From Argentina anserina (lineage: Eukaryota > Streptophyta > Magnoliopsida > Rosales > Rosaceae), in the NCBI RefSeq assembly GCF_933775445.1, contig NC_065874.1, positions 22,266,501 through 22,330,500 on the forward strand: DNA of 64,000 nt, in the 5' to 3' direction. Under the pieces are notes generated by a model, which was not told the origin of the DNA, searched no databases, and saw nothing but the letters and a program-made list of their open reading frames with translations. Positions 1-11,811 of the stretch are shown piece by piece (positions within the stretch are counted from its first letter, which is position 1; every line of letters starts with the position of its first letter). The position numbers and the translations under genes are program-made.

Positions 1-364
1 TTTCTATCATATTCTCTGAATACATTATCAAAATTATATAGTGTGGCAGTAATGGCAGTATATATATTATTACGAACACCTATCACTCGAACTTGTAATT
101 TCTAAATGAGATCAGACGAGTCAGCAATCTCTGGTGGTGTACTCACTATACAGTGTATATATATCGTAACTTTAGCTCATAGTTGACAGCATATTTTTCT
201 AACCCTAAAATCTTGAGTTTGAAATCTTCTTCCCTGCTTCTTTCTGTACATACTGTGAGCAACAGTACTTCAATTTCTCAGACTTATACTTTTATAATTG
301 AGTTTTATTGTTACTATTGTTATTGAATCTAATGCCCCATATATATTTTGGTGTTGAATCACAG

Positions 365-1006
365 ATTGATCTCCATGGTGACATATCAGGTCTTTTATCT
401 TCTCACCCTCAATCTCCATTCCTCTCCCTCCACCACCTCGATACAATTGACCCAATTTTCCCATCCATGAACCGGTCTGAGTCCATTAACCATCTCATGA
501 AAGCGGCAAAAGTTGAACATTCACGTCTGCTTCAACAAACAATATGCTACCACAGACCAAGCAATTGGTCTTTCTCAATCTCATGGGGCTATTCTGCACA
601 CATATACGAGAATATAATCCCCCGGAGCATTTTACGGAGGCCCATCGAGACATTCTTGCCCTGGAAGAAGAACGCAAGACTACCATTTTACATGTTCAAT
701 ACCAGGTGGCGCTCCAGCGATCCATGCCAAGCTCCGCATGTGTTTTATTTTGATTCTGTTGATCAGAGTGTTGAAGGAACCAAGACTGTTACCACATATT
801 CAAGAGTAGCTCCGCGTGGTCTGGCGTCGTGTTCTTCAAGTGGTAACCACTCTGCGGATTCCATGACCAAAATTGAGGTCTATTCATCTCTAGAATTCCC
901 CTTGGAGGTGGGTGGAAAGGAATGCTGCGACGTAGTAGATGCAGATGATATGAACACTACTCGAGTAATGTATAGGCCATGCATGGAAACTGAATTTATC
1001 GCATAA
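365..1006 (+). CDS. DUF604 / GT31-like protein, last exon only (partial)
   Basis: This is the C-terminal exon of a plant DUF604 protein, a Golgi-type family related to beta-1,3-glycosyltransferases (GT31, fringe-like). The exon starts after an AG acceptor at 363-364 with the same IDL.GDISGLLSSHPQSP opening as exon 2 of the complete paralogue at 2954. It runs in frame to TAA at 1004-1006, giving 213 codons. Visible landmarks shared with the paralogue are SNWSFSISWGYSAHIYE, the FYMFNTR block and the Cys-rich end (CCDVV, YRPCMETEFIA). The first exon, which should carry the membrane anchor and the DDD motif, is not in bases 1-364, so it lies left of the window or is lost. The intron end resembles that of the paralogue. 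The specific substrate is unknown. Confidence 0.75.
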   Translation: MDLHGDISGLLSSHPQSPFLSLHHLDTIDPIFPSMNRSESINHLMKAAKVEHSRLLQQTICYHRPSNWSFSISWGYSAHIYENIIPRSILRRPIETFLPWKKNARLPFYMFNTRWRSSDPCQAPHVFYFDSVDQSVEGTKTVTTYSRVAPRGLASCSSSGNHSADSMTKIEVYSSLEFPLEVGGKECCDVVDADDMNTTRVMYRPCMETEFIA

Positions 1007-1624
1007 TGTTGCAAAAGGGTTATGTTTAATTATGACTGATCCAAAGAATTAGCTAGGTACATAGCACATAATAATACGGAAGCTCTGACTGTCAAAGTTG
1101 CTCTAATTCTTGAAATCTCAGAATAGGAAAGTATGGCAGCAGTTGCATGCTGCATGCACTTTAGGGTTATGGAACTGTTGACATCGTTTTCTAACTCCGA
1201 GTACATGATCAAAGTAACTCACATGCAAGTAGCAATAAGTTGAACTGGTTGAGTTAATGGTGTACACAAACACGTACATATATTGAAGATCGATCATAAC
1301 TCATAAAGGTGACGTCCGCAAAATACCCTGCGCAAATTACATGTGAATCATTATTCGTCCTACTTACTACAATTTTTTTCGACGAGACGTAGTTACTAGA
1401 TAATTGTGTTTGTGAAAATTCTTCAATTGCTGAGTTGAGTTGATACGTGGATGAAGAAAGAAAAGAATGAAGTGGAAATAGTAAACAATTGCACAGACAC
1501 GATAATAGTGGAAAAAGAGAGAATTTTTCACCCACCAAGCAAATAGGGCCAAATATTTCCACCATGAACTTATTCGTGGCTAAGAGAGTGGCATTTGCCA
1601 ACCATTAGCTTAATTATCAATCTG
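1007..1624. other. Intergenic stretch between DUF604 copies
   Basis: AT-rich sequence between the first DUF604 exon and the DUF604 fragment. I see no convincing coding, RNA or repeat signal. A 115-codon minus-strand frame here has no recognisable domain. Confidence 0.5.
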
Positions 1625-1928
1625 ATCATGGGGCTATTCTGTTCACATTTGCGAAAATGATTTCCCTCACAGCACTTCACAGAGACCCCTCGAGAGATTC
1701 AGGCCTTGGAATTCAGAGAAATGGGAGACTACCATTCAACACGAGGTCACCCTCCAACGATCCTTGTGAAGCTCCTCATGTGTGCTACTTCAACTCTGTT
1801 GATCGTCGTGTTGAAGGAAGGAAGCTCGTTACGACTTGTTCAAGAGTAGCTCTGCCTGGTTTGCTCTCTTGTTCTTCAACTTTTAAACCACTCTTGCAGA
1901 TTCCATCACCAAAATTAAGGTCTATTCA
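1625..1928 (+). pseudogene. DUF604 C-terminal fragment (dead duplicate)
   Basis: The DNA aligns by eye with the middle of the last exon of both neighbouring DUF604 copies. It opens with the SWGYS.HI.E block (tcatggggctattctg), passes through the segment matching the FNTR..S.DPCQAPHVFYF region, and reaches the SITKIEVYS region. The frame is broken: the start lies in one frame and the later NDPCEAPHVCYFNSVDRRVEG stretch in another, so at least one frameshift separates them. There is no exon 1, no start and no C-terminus. It looks like a truncated tandem duplicate. It ends about 110 bp before the start codon of the intact copy and so forms that gene's proximal upstream region. Confidence 0.75.
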
Positions 1929-2036
1929 AAACCAATTACATGTATTATCATAATCGTGGATCTCAAAGTCCTTCAAAACTCTCTAACCTGAATAACCCTC
2001 CCCTCCTCTCTCGGTCGGGCAATCATATCTTCCAAA

Positions 2037-3589
2037 ATGAGTTCGTCCACAACTCAAAAGAAACAAACAAATCTTTTTTCTTTAGGAGTTTTATTCAAAT
2101 GTCTAGCAATTTCCATCTTAATTTTAATAACCTTTTACATTTCGAGCTTAATCCTCACATCGGTATACATTTTGCGACCTTCTAATCTTCTGAGAACCTT
2201 CCAACAAAATTTCTCAGCCCCGGCTACTCGTCCCCACGGGCACTCTCCAACCAATTTAAGACACATTGTGATCGGAATGGTTGGCTCTGTCAAAACATTG
2301 AAGCACAAAACAGCTTACATTAAAGCTTGGTGGCGACCTAATGTCACTAGAGGATACCTTTTTTTAGATGGAGTTCCTCCCCGAGAGTTTCTACCTTGGC
2401 CTTCATCTTATCCTCCTTATCGTGTCAATGAGAACGTCACCAAATTGAAAGTGTACCCAAAAATAAGGAATCCGATCCAAGTACGAATAGTGCGTTCGAT
2501 TTTGGAGATATATAGAGAGCGTGACAGGGATGTAAGATGGTATGTAATGTCGGATGATGACACCGTTTTTGTGGTTGATAACTTGGTTGAAGTTCTAGCA
2601 AAGTATGATCATACTGAGTACCATTACATCGGTACTCGATCGGAGTTTGTCAAGTCTAATTCCGATTTTTCGTTCGATATGGCATTCGGTGGAGCTGGTT
2701 ATATCTTGAGTTATCCACTGGTGGCAGCACTGTCAAGAAAGTTGGACGACTGTGTTGATCGATATTCATATTCTTGGTTCAGCGATTTGACATTACATGA
2801 ATGCTTAACCGATATAGGAGTGACTCTAACTCAAGAAAATGGGCTTCACCAGGTAATCACTTCTTACATACGTGTTCCATGTTAACAACAGGACTATAAG
2901 TGTAAGCTTTTGTTATTACTATTGTTGATAACAATTGGTGTTGTTAATTACAGATTGATCTCCGTGGTGATATATCAGGTCTTCTATCGTCTCATCCACA
3001 ATCTCCATTCCTCTCCATCCACCACCTTGATACTGTTAATCCAATTTTCCCTTCCATGAATCGATCCGAGTCCATTAACCACCTCATGAAAGCTGCAAAA
3101 GTTGATCCTTCTCGTCTTCTTCAACAAACAATATGCTACCATAGACCAAGCAATTGGTCTTTCTCAATCTCATGGGGCTATTCTGCTCACATTTACGAAA
3201 GTATACTCCCCCGTAGCACGTTACGGAGGCCGCTCGAGACATTCAAGCGTTGGAGGAACGCAAGCCAACCATTCTACATGTTCAATACCAGGTTGCCCTC
3301 CAAAAATCCATGTCAAGCTCCCCATGTCTTTTACTTCAAATCTGTTGATCGTCGTGGTGGTGGAAGGAGGACGAAGACTGTTACGACTTATGCAAGAGCA
3401 GCTCCGCGTGGTTTGCGGTCATGTTCTTCGAGTGGTAGCCACTCTGCAGATTCCATCACCAAAATTGAGGTATATTCATCGCCGGAAAGACCATTGAAGA
3501 TGGGAGGGAAGGACTGCTGTGACATAGTGCATGCAAATGATACTCGAGTCATCTACAGGTCTTGCATGGATGGTGAAGTTATCGCATAA
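2037..3589 (+). CDS. DUF604 / GT31-like putative beta-1,3-glycosyltransferase (2 exons)
   Basis: Exons 2037-2852 and 2954-3589 join in phase 0 across a 101-bp GT-AG intron to give about 483 residues, normal for the family. Residues ~18-47 form one hydrophobic segment (type II Golgi anchor). A luminal domain follows with WYVMSDDDTVF; DDD at 173-175 is the DXD-type metal/nucleotide-sugar motif. AFGGAGYILSYPL follows, then the family-specific C-terminal half with SWGYSAHIYE and a Cys-rich tail. The family is inferred to transfer a sugar in the Golgi; donor and acceptor are unknown. The ATG at 2037 is chosen because it places the anchor near the N-terminus. Exon 2 is very like the partial gene at 365-1006, so this is a tandem duplicate. 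The frame is intact. Confidence 0.88.
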
Positions 3590-4042
3590 TTTTTCAGAAG
3601 GTTGGTGTTTATGACCGATCCTAAAATTAGGTAGATTTGATTGGAAATTTAGAGACCATGGCATTACAATTCCCGAAAATATGAAAATGGATCAATGTCA
3701 TCATTCACTTGTAAACCGATATGCAGAACATATATTCATGTCATTATTATCAAATCGAGATACTAGATTACCAGGTCATCAATAGACAACCCAATTTTTA
3801 GAATGAACACATCCGCACCATAAACAGATGAACTCCAAAACATCCCAACCAGCGAAAAAATCACAGAAAGCAGCTGAAGTCCAGTTTCCATAGTCAAATC
3901 AAAAGGAGTCTAAGAATTCCAACAAAGCCAAAAAGCTGTAGAGAGATAAGTGAGGACCGCCATTTAAAGATGAGAATATTGCTTCCAGGAGTCAAGAATG
4001 ACATTGAAGATGCAATCGAATAGGCTATTCGACTCGGTGGCT
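3590..4042. other. Intergenic, no recognised element
   Basis: Non-coding sequence between the DUF604 gene and the MITE. It holds the likely DUF604 3' UTR; nothing else is recognisable. Confidence 0.4.
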
Positions 4043-4332
4043 AGACGACTATGGAAGTAAATTTGCCGACCACCTTTTTTGACCACCCTCGTGCACACTC
4101 ACCTAGATGAAAGTCATGTGTCTTAGATTAACTATGATATAACCATGGTTATCTATATAAATTAATAACACATGATAAAAATAAATCAATAGTTAATTTA
4201 AGAAATTTAAGAATTAACTATGATATAACTATAATAAGTAAAAAAGACACGTGACTTTCATCTAGGTGGGTTTAGGGTGTGCATGAGAATGGTCAAAAAA
4301 AGTGATCAGCAAATTTACTTCCAGACGACTAT
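4043..4332. mobile_element. Mutator-type MITE with long terminal inverted repeats
   Basis: The element at 4053-4322 (270 bp) starts GGAAGTAAATTTGCCGACCAC and ends with the near-perfect inverse. The inverted arms run about 70 bp at each end, including the block around CACCTAGATGAAAGTCA. The flanks 4043-4052 and 4323-4332 are both AGACGACTAT, a 10-bp direct duplication (9 bp if one end base is assigned to the element). Long arms and a 9-10 bp duplication are typical of MULE-derived MITEs. There is no coding capacity. Confidence 0.85.
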
Positions 4333-4944
4333 ACAACTTTCTGAGGCTGAAGAGGATGATGAGAAAGTGAATGAGCTCAAAAGCATTTGCCAAGATGTAT
4401 CAGTGGGGAGCCAAAAAATGTGGACTTTTAACAGTTTGGCAGTGTAGCAGTGCTACTCTATGTTTTTACGCAAGTCTCATCTCTATCAAACATGTCTCAC
4501 CTCTATCAGTCATATGAATCATGTCTATCGAAAGGACTAATGTTAAAGTGGAATGCTAATAAAAATGAGTACAATTATTTAGCCTTCATAATTTCTTCTG
4601 ATGCTAATACATGAACTACACAAGCTCCATCATAGTCAATAGATAACTGTAAAATACTTTTCTTACTGTTAAGATCTCCAGAACAAAATCCTTACAGCAT
4701 CAAGACAAAAAAAAACAATGAGAAAATGGGTGAAAAATTGTATAGGCAAAAAGAGAGAATCAAGTAGACAAGGTTGGCTCAGACTCAGCTGGTGTAAATA
4801 TGATGGTGGAAAACCCATGTAACCTAGCAGATAAACCCCCAATCACTCCAAGTCGTCAAATTGCATAATGTATGCAACAAATGTAGATAACCTATGCCTT
4901 GAGAAACTCATCAAATTAGAAAGTGCAACCATGTATAAGTATAA
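4333..4944. other. Intergenic / 3' flank of RETICULATA-related gene
   Basis: Non-coding. The right end probably contains the 3' UTR and polyadenylation region of the minus-strand gene whose stop codon is at 4945-4947. No repeat or RNA gene was recognised. Confidence 0.4.
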
Positions 4945-7900
4945 CTAATGGGCCTTCTGAATCCCGATTAATCGAGCATAGTCCACCCACCTGCAAAGCA
5001 AAGCACGTAGTTCAGTGTCATATTTGCAAGGGAAAAAATTGTTGTACTTAAAATAAAAATTGAGACAGCATAAAGCCTTACAATAATGAACCCAAGAATG
5101 TGTTGCCCGTTCGAACAGCAAAGCATATTGCACTTAGCATTAGCTTGTGTTGATGTAGTAGTGGCTCCAACATCCTTTGTTCAATAACACCAGCCAATAC
5201 TTGGTACCTGTTAAAGAGATTGTGATTAAGAAATTTATTTAATCAATATTCCATTGTCCTCAAGTCTGCACTAATGCAGTAATCCCATTTATACAGCAAT
5301 CAAAATAGCTCCACCTACAAATATTTGTCCAATGAAATCTTTATCTACTTGGACATCACTTTCACTTCAAATGTCTGATTCCAACTTATGAAGAAAAGTA
5401 GTTCACTAGAGCAATTTACAAAAGGTGATTTCAAGGTCCTATTCGGCCTTACACCTGGTTGCTTTCCAACAAAACAAAATAAACAAGAGAGCTTAAAGGA
5501 AAGAGCCACCTTGAAAGAAATAATATATAATTTATACCTATGATGTTAAATGTACAATTTGAAAAGTTAGAATTGCCAAGGAAAGACAGCGAAATTGGAA
5601 GATAATGCCAGAACTAGTAGCAATTAGACCATAAAACACAACGTAAATATATTACCATTTCACTGAACAAAATAGCAATGATCAAAGTCAAGTACCTGAG
5701 ATTGCTAGAAACTGCCATATAGACACCATATGCAAGACTAGTGGATACTATAGGTACATTCTCAGCTTCACATTCTGAAGAGCTACCAACAGCCTTCTTT
5801 GCATTGATCAAGGCATTTGTAACACTTGTGCCAATCTAATCAAAGACAAGATGCATTATGAATCAGTACTCTGAAACTTAGTGCTATGACCAAAAACTTT
5901 GCATAATATTGTGACTTTTTCTGTTTTTTAATACATGATATTGTGACTTATACATGAGCAGAAGCTTCACTGCAAGTGTGTCCATTTAACAGATTCAACA
6001 TTGGTGTCCTTTTTAACCATTATTAGATGAACAGATGAACTCCATAAGATGATATGAAACGACCCGAGGCACTAAATGTTACTTCAAAAAGTATATATAT
6101 GTATGAAACATGGCTATTAATACTGAGCTGAGTATCTGAGAGAGAGAGAGAGAGAGAGGATATAAAAATTGGTACAATGTAACATTGGATGAACAGATGA
6201 ACTCCATAGGATGATATGAAACAACCGGAGGGACTAACTGTTACTTTGCAGAGTATATATATGCATGAAACTTGGCTATTACTACTGAGCTGGGTATCTG
6301 GATATAATGCCCTACCGAGAACAGGTGAATTATAGAACTAATGAAATGCTTCTCAGTCGTTTACAATTCACTTGGTTGAATACAAAATAGACTATTCAGT
6401 CACATCCTAGAGACTTTGGCTTCCTCCTACATAATGCATTGGTCTGTCAGGCGCACAGGTTAACCTACAGGTGTCATAATAATTCGAGAAACAAAAGGTG
6501 GTCCAGTGACAAGGTTCCTAACAAATTGCAGAAACCAGGAAAGATTTTCACTGTGGACTTTAGACAGAAGGTAAGGATTCTACTCTCACCTGAAAATTCA
6601 CTACCAATGACTATAACTTATGAACCTAGAGAGAGTAGCAGTTGCAAGTAACAATTGATCCAAACAATCCAATTCAACTTTCAAAAGCATAGAGAAGACT
6701 TTCAACTATAACTTGACCCTCACATTTTCTGACACCTTCCTGTCTTCTTACAACCTTAAAGATGTGACGGAGAATTGCTAAATCATTAAAATGAGACTTT
6801 ACACAATTTAAAAGTCGCACTAGTATTCAGCTCAAGAGAAGACTATGTCAATAATAGAGGAGACTGTGCCGTGACATACTGTAACCTAATCCAAGCTGCC
6901 ATTAACATCAAGAAATGCTCCAAAACAAAGAAGGGTATTGTTCAGTGGAGAATTGCCTAAAGTTGGCAAGGTAACCTTTTATTCATCCCAACGAGCGAAA
7001 TGTTATAAATTGACCGACCATATTTGTCATAGATCCCAGCCTTGACATATTCTCGTCGTCTATTTTTGTATACTTTCACTACATCTTTGGCTACTGGATG
7101 CTTCTGAACCATTTCCCAACTCATGGGAAAATAATGCTTGAGATATATCTATGAAAGCAGAACAAAAAAATGTAGAAGTTGACCATGTAAATGGGATTTT
7201 TTTTCACAAATTTTATTTTATTAAATATATGTTATTTATTAACAAGTGTTCCAGCACGTTTATTGTGAGATTTATTGGGCCAACTTTAAAATTGATAAAC
7301 ACAAGAACATTTTCATGCAAATAAGAAATCAAGCATTCAAAAATCTAATTTTCGAAAAGAACCAATAACAAGAAGTTAGAGAAATACTAACCAGTGAAGA
7401 AGCAGTACCAACGACAAAGAGCTTGCTCCCATTTCTCTGCACAAACAAATGAGGATGATGAAATATATGTGATGCCATACTTACTTCAAACTTCAAATAA
7501 AATCCTTCTTACCACTACAGCACCAATCCTCTGAAGTAAGGAGTATGATGTTCCAGAGAGAGCGATCTGCAGAGAAAACTTCGGAAACCTATAAGTAATA
7601 TTTTCTATATTTGTCTCCAATGCTTACGAACTTTAGGGGTTCATAGAAAATGACCTGGAATGCATTATCAGGGCAGCCATGGAAAAACTTGGTGATTGCC
7701 CCAGCGCTCAGTCCAAGCGGTGGTCGTAGAGAAACAGTTGGGGCAGGAAGATATACAAGCATGAAATCTGCAATTATGGCCATTACCTAAGAGAAAGATA
7801 TAGCAAACATGAATGACAGGAAGTAAACAGATATAAAACACAATGGAGAAACAAGACATGAAAACTCAAGAATTTCCCATATGAATCACGACTAATGACT

Positions 7901-8873
7901 ATCAGACATCTCCTTTTTTTTCTTTTTCTTTTTGTCATTTTAACCCAAGTGATCTCCATTTAATCTCTTAAATTCAACATTAAAAAAAAATTAAGTTCCG
8001 TAGCTGAAATTTTACGAGCAATAGCTCTTTGCAAGCTAACGCAAAAGAAAAAATCAAAATTTATCTACGAACGCTAATGAAGTTGCTGTGATCTGTATAA
8101 TGCAAAATGTATTTTGACAACTATGAGCAATGTGGCTAAACTAATGTGACCAATTCAGAGCAATACGAATACAATTGAGACAGGGCATCCATACCACATC
8201 AGCAAATACAACTTCAAGCTCATTAAAAAAATTGTCTTTCCGTTTCTGGTACTCGGCAGCAGTCTACAAAACCAAACACAATCCAAACCAGATTAGAATT
8301 TTAGAAATAAGAATTGAAATTCGGAAATTACATAGAGAAAGCCAGAAGAAAAAAGAGGACCTTGGTGAAAAGACCAACGCCGCACTCCATGAAGACCTTA
8401 AACAAGAAAAGATCATCAGCCAGCAACCGCTCCCTAAACCCAGCGAACTGCAACAGCCACGCGAACAAGCCGCTCTTCTCCAGCTCAATATATTTGTCCA
8501 CCACCGCGCCGGGGATCCTCCCGTCCTCTATCGCCGCAGCCAGGTCCCCCGGCAAGCTCTCCAGTCCCCGCCCGGACTCCTTCAGCACCATCAGCGCCTC
8601 CACCCTGTTTTTCCCGCCCGCATTGTCCTCCCCTCCGCCGCCTCCGCCTCCGGAGGATCCCCCGCCGCCGATGAATGGGGGGTCTCCACCGCCGCCGGCG
8701 GAGAACAGCACGCGGCGGAACTGGCGGCAGCGGCGGGAGAGAGAGGGAGCGGAGACGCCGAGGCGGAGGTGGACGACGGGGGAGGCTGAGAGCGTGGGAA
8801 CCGAACGGTGCGGATTGAGTATGGCGGCGGCGGAGGAAGAGGTGGAGGGAGAGAAGCAGAAGGAGATTGCCAT
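4945..8873 (-). CDS. RETICULATA-related protein (RER3/RER4-like, DUF3411), chloroplast envelope
   Basis: Eight exons (5' to 3'): 8361-8873, 8195-8263, 7655-7786, 7513-7566, 7392-7436, 5696-5835, 5082-5207, 4945-4990. All junctions are GT-AG and phase-consistent, giving 374 residues, normal for the RER3/RER4 branch. The N-terminus is Ser/Arg-rich like a plastid transit peptide, followed by a Gly-rich linker (~75-85). Family blocks then occur in order: ESLPGDLAAAIEDGRIPG, GFRERLLADDLF, MECGVGLFTK, FADVVMAIIADFMLVYLPAP, KFFHGCPDNAFQ, VPIVSTSLAYGVYMAVSSN, AVRTGNTFLGSLLWVDYARL and a GIQKAH end. Several hydrophobic helices fit a membrane protein. In Arabidopsis this family affects mesophyll development and plastid metabolism; its molecular activity is unknown. 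Intron 5 is long (about 1.56 kb). Confidence 0.92.
6026..6300. repeat. Direct duplication (~112 bp) around a GA microsatellite in RER intron 5
   Basis: 6026-6138 and 6188-6300 are diverged direct copies. Both start GATGAACAGATGAACTCCAT and end near TGAGCTG.GTATCTG. The gap holds a short (GA)n run at about 6139-6159. Both copies lie inside intron 5 of the RETICULATA-related gene. Confidence 0.75.
6957..7148 (-). other. Possible alternative terminal exon in RER intron 5
   Basis: On the minus strand a pyrimidine-rich tract ending TTTCATAG precedes an open frame of 63 codons with a TAG at 6957-6959. The acceptor phase (0) matches the donor of exon 5 (7392-7436), so splicing here would give a protein lacking the conserved C-terminal half. 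The predicted peptide is highly charged (VYKNRRREYVKAG) and I do not recognise it. It could equally be a remnant of another gene or a chance frame. Confidence 0.25.
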
Positions 8874-8940
8874 TGCTTCTTCTTCTGAATAATAAGAAAG
8901 AAGAAAGGAGAATGATGGGGGAGAAGGAATGAAGCAGCAA

Positions 8941-9170
8941 AGAGGGTTTTATGAGGCAACGAGTCTCTCTCTCTCTCTCTCTCTCTCTGTTCTTGGTCTT
9001 CTCTGTTTCTCAGTCTGTTAGTTTTGTACGGTTTCTCCCTTGATGGGCGTGAGTTTCAGAGGCGCAGAGAAGACGGAGAGAGACAGAGAGAAGCCCGGCC
9101 AGAGTTTTATTAGGTTTCTTGTCTCTACACACTCGCGCGTGAAATACACGCTCCAACGTTTATAATTTGA
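8941..9170 (-). promoter_or_regulatory. RER 5' UTR / proximal promoter with CT microsatellite
   Basis: Upstream of the RER start codon at 8873 (minus strand) lies a (CT)n run on the plus strand at about 8965-8988, (GA)n in the transcript, typical of plant leaders. A TATA-like AATTATAAAC lies near 9160 on the minus strand. Assignment is by position and composition only. Confidence 0.35.
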
Positions 9171-11440
9171 GGCATGGAATCTCCGAAATGGTGCCTTTTC
9201 GCAGTGGTGTGGGGCTCCTTTTTCTTCCGGGTGTTTTAAACCAAGAGCGGCACGCGCTTCGTTAGCGTGGGGCAGGGTTTTTTTGGGCAGCACCTACCGC
9301 AATACTCGCACTCCGGCGCGTGGGGTGCGCGCTCCGAATCTCCGGGGAAACTGCTCTTTTCTTTTGACTTTGGTAAAAGCTCGAGGAAAAGGGTTTGAAT
9401 AAGGTCGTTCTGATAGTTCGGACTAAAGTGGCGCGTGGGGGGACGCGCGGTAGGTGGGTGGTGAGAGGGAGAAATGTGTGTGGGTTTTGGTTAATTTTTG
9501 GTAGGAAATATGTGGGTGGGTGGGTAGGTCATATCATCAGGGTTGGTAGATGTTAAGGTTCAGTTACCTGTTATATTCAGGAGCAGAGAATCTGAGAAAT
9601 GGTTTTCTGTCATTTTTCAAATAAAATGTAACAGAACCTTTCCATGATAAACTAATTCGTACTGAATTTCCGGTGAGTTGCTTGATGTGGAGCATTTTTC
9701 TCCCTTCCGACCGCTAACACGCATTCTCCGGCAGGGTTTTCCCGCACTATGATGGTGCACCTTTCATGATGATTTTGTCAAATTTTCGTCAATTTTATGT
9801 GAATTCAAAATGAACATTTGGTGAAATTTTAAGTGCAACTATGCATTGTTGTCAGCACATGGAGAAGGTTCAGTGTAAATGTGTAATAGTAATGGTAAAA
9901 TATTTATTGTATTTTTCTAGGAAGCATATGGTTTTATATGTTCCAAGATAATGATATACCCAGATTTATTTCAATTCGATGAAATTTAAATCTCTCCCGG
10001 GTTAATTTATAACTTTTTTTTCGAGTTGTCACATGTTACCCTCCTAAGAACAAGCCAAACAATGTCGCAAAAAACTTCGGCAATTATTCGTGTCAAGTTA
10101 AAGAGATGTGAAAATAGTTTTACCATCTATTTAATTTGTTATACCGTATGTGCACTTACTAAATGACGCTCACAATTCAAGGTTTTGAATCTCTTTTATA
10201 TTTATATCAGATTTTTCTAGCATAATTTTATGTAGTTCTCAAAACACTACCGTTGATTTTTAAGAATCATCATATAAAACTACTCAATAAAAGTATCTGG
10301 TAGCCACTCTGAAGTGATTATCCTTTGTGATCATTATCCTAATGTAGTTCACAAGTATAAATGGTTCTCTCATTTTAAAAGAAAAGAAAAATCCCACATA
10401 TATACGTGTACATATAATAACTTGAGCCTGAAGACAAAATGTATAATTGGAAAAGTATGGGGCATGGGATCCAACTACAATGTACTGTGTTGTTGATGAA
10501 CCATAATGAAGTGATGTGACTAGGTTAGTATAAAATGATTGCTATTCCTCAAACTTTGGAAAAGTAGTCAAATCATTATTGTTGTCTTCGCCATGAACCA
10601 GATAACTTACAAGACTAGCATTGCTAGCCATAAATCAGACAAACAACTATATGAACCTCTATTATATAGTGAACTCCGAACCAACCTGTAATATATGTAA
10701 ATATATACACTAGTGCTGATTTTAAATATGCTGATTTAGTTAAGCCAAACTAGATATAATTGATTTAGATTGTTTGTAGCTGGGGAGCTTCTATTTAGCT
10801 GTGTTGTTGTCGTTTACACCATCACTTTAATATTGACTTCTCAAACAAAACAATTCTTTCAATTTACTGGTTCCATTCAAGTTCACTTTTGTAATACCCA
10901 AGTTTTTAGTTGCCAAATTTCGTGAATGAAAAAGTATACTATGGTCTGTAATATGGTAGAGTTGCATATGTAAGATTCAACGTTCACCTATCTGAATAGT
11001 ATGTGCGAAAGACTGATTGGAGTCATTGGACTGTGTGGCAAGACTCACCGTTAAGTTCCTTAACATAATCCGCTAAATGAGAGAAGCATGAAGAATGGAT
11101 AGGATCGAAGTTAAAGAACCGTGATCCATGTCTTAAAGAGGATAAGAAGAATATCGAAATAAGATACTTAGAAGAGGGAAGAGTAAATAGAAGTTACCTC
11201 AGAAATGATGAGAAAAAGACTGATCTCCATGGAAGATCACAATCAAAGAGGGTTGACGCTAAGGGAAAACTCTCAAACCTTAAAAGACGCCTGAAATGAG
11301 TGTGTCGTACTAAGTATATATATCTATTTATGCCTAAAAACAAATTACTATCTCGATCAGATGTACTTAAACATGCTAACCAACTCCTAATACCAATTCT
11401 AAAAGCACCATCTTTTTTTTTTCTTCATTCCAAATTGTGC
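9171..11440. other. Gene-free stretch
   Basis: About 2.3 kb without a recognisable gene. The left part (9171-9500) is G-rich. The rest is AT-rich with no intact ORF of known family. A TGTAATACCC sequence near 10891 resembles the start of some Ty3-type LTRs, but no partner end was found. Confidence 0.4.
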
Positions 11441-11444
11441 TTAC

Positions 11445-11811
11445 CTGAGAGCCATAGGCAGTTACAGCAGCACTTGTCAGCTGAGATAAGCCAGATTGAA
11501 TAACCATAACAAAACTACAGATCAAATTGAAGGTGTCAAAAAAAACCAGTAAAAACCAACCTATCATTAAACAACTGATAGTCATTACAACTCAGCAATT
11601 TCATGCCGATGCCCCTTGGGTGTTTCTCGAACTTTCCCAGATCAAGATCCCCACCGGGTTTCACAGCGAGGTTGGTGGATGAAACAAGGGCGTGGTCTCG
11701 CCGCCTGCGTTTTCTGGAGACGTTGTCGTACGTGGTCGGAGGAAGGAGAGGCCGGAGCGAAGACGCATTTTCTGGAATTCGAATCCATTGCGATCGCAGA
11801 TTGAAATTCAT
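11445..11811 (-). CDS. First exons of an unfinished gene, possibly G-patch type (partial)
   Basis: A plausible first exon runs 11811 to 11561 and a second 11514 to 11445. The GT-AG junction is phase-consistent and a clean donor (CTCAG|GTAAGC) ends exon 2. The peptide starts MNFNLRSQWIRIPENASS, has a basic stretch SRKRRRRDH, and contains KFEKHPRGIGMKLL. The last motif resembles the start of a G-patch (GIGxKLLxKMGY), but the expected continuation is absent. A TATA box at the right spacing (next entry) supports a real gene start. No third exon could be found to the left, so the gene is probably truncated or chimeric. Function is not assigned. Confidence 0.3.

Noticed and set aside
1..364. Search for exon 1 of the first DUF604 gene
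   Set aside because: No frame here resembles the anchor or DDD region seen at 2037-2852; treated as intron or flank.
8175..8959. Several overlapping 120-200-codon frames
   Set aside because: Shadows of the GC-rich first exon of the RETICULATA-related gene; only the 8361-8873 minus frame joins family-consistent exons.
10885..11290. TGTAATACCC start resembling a Ty3-type LTR
   Set aside because: No matching CA end or 5-bp duplication was found, so no element is called.
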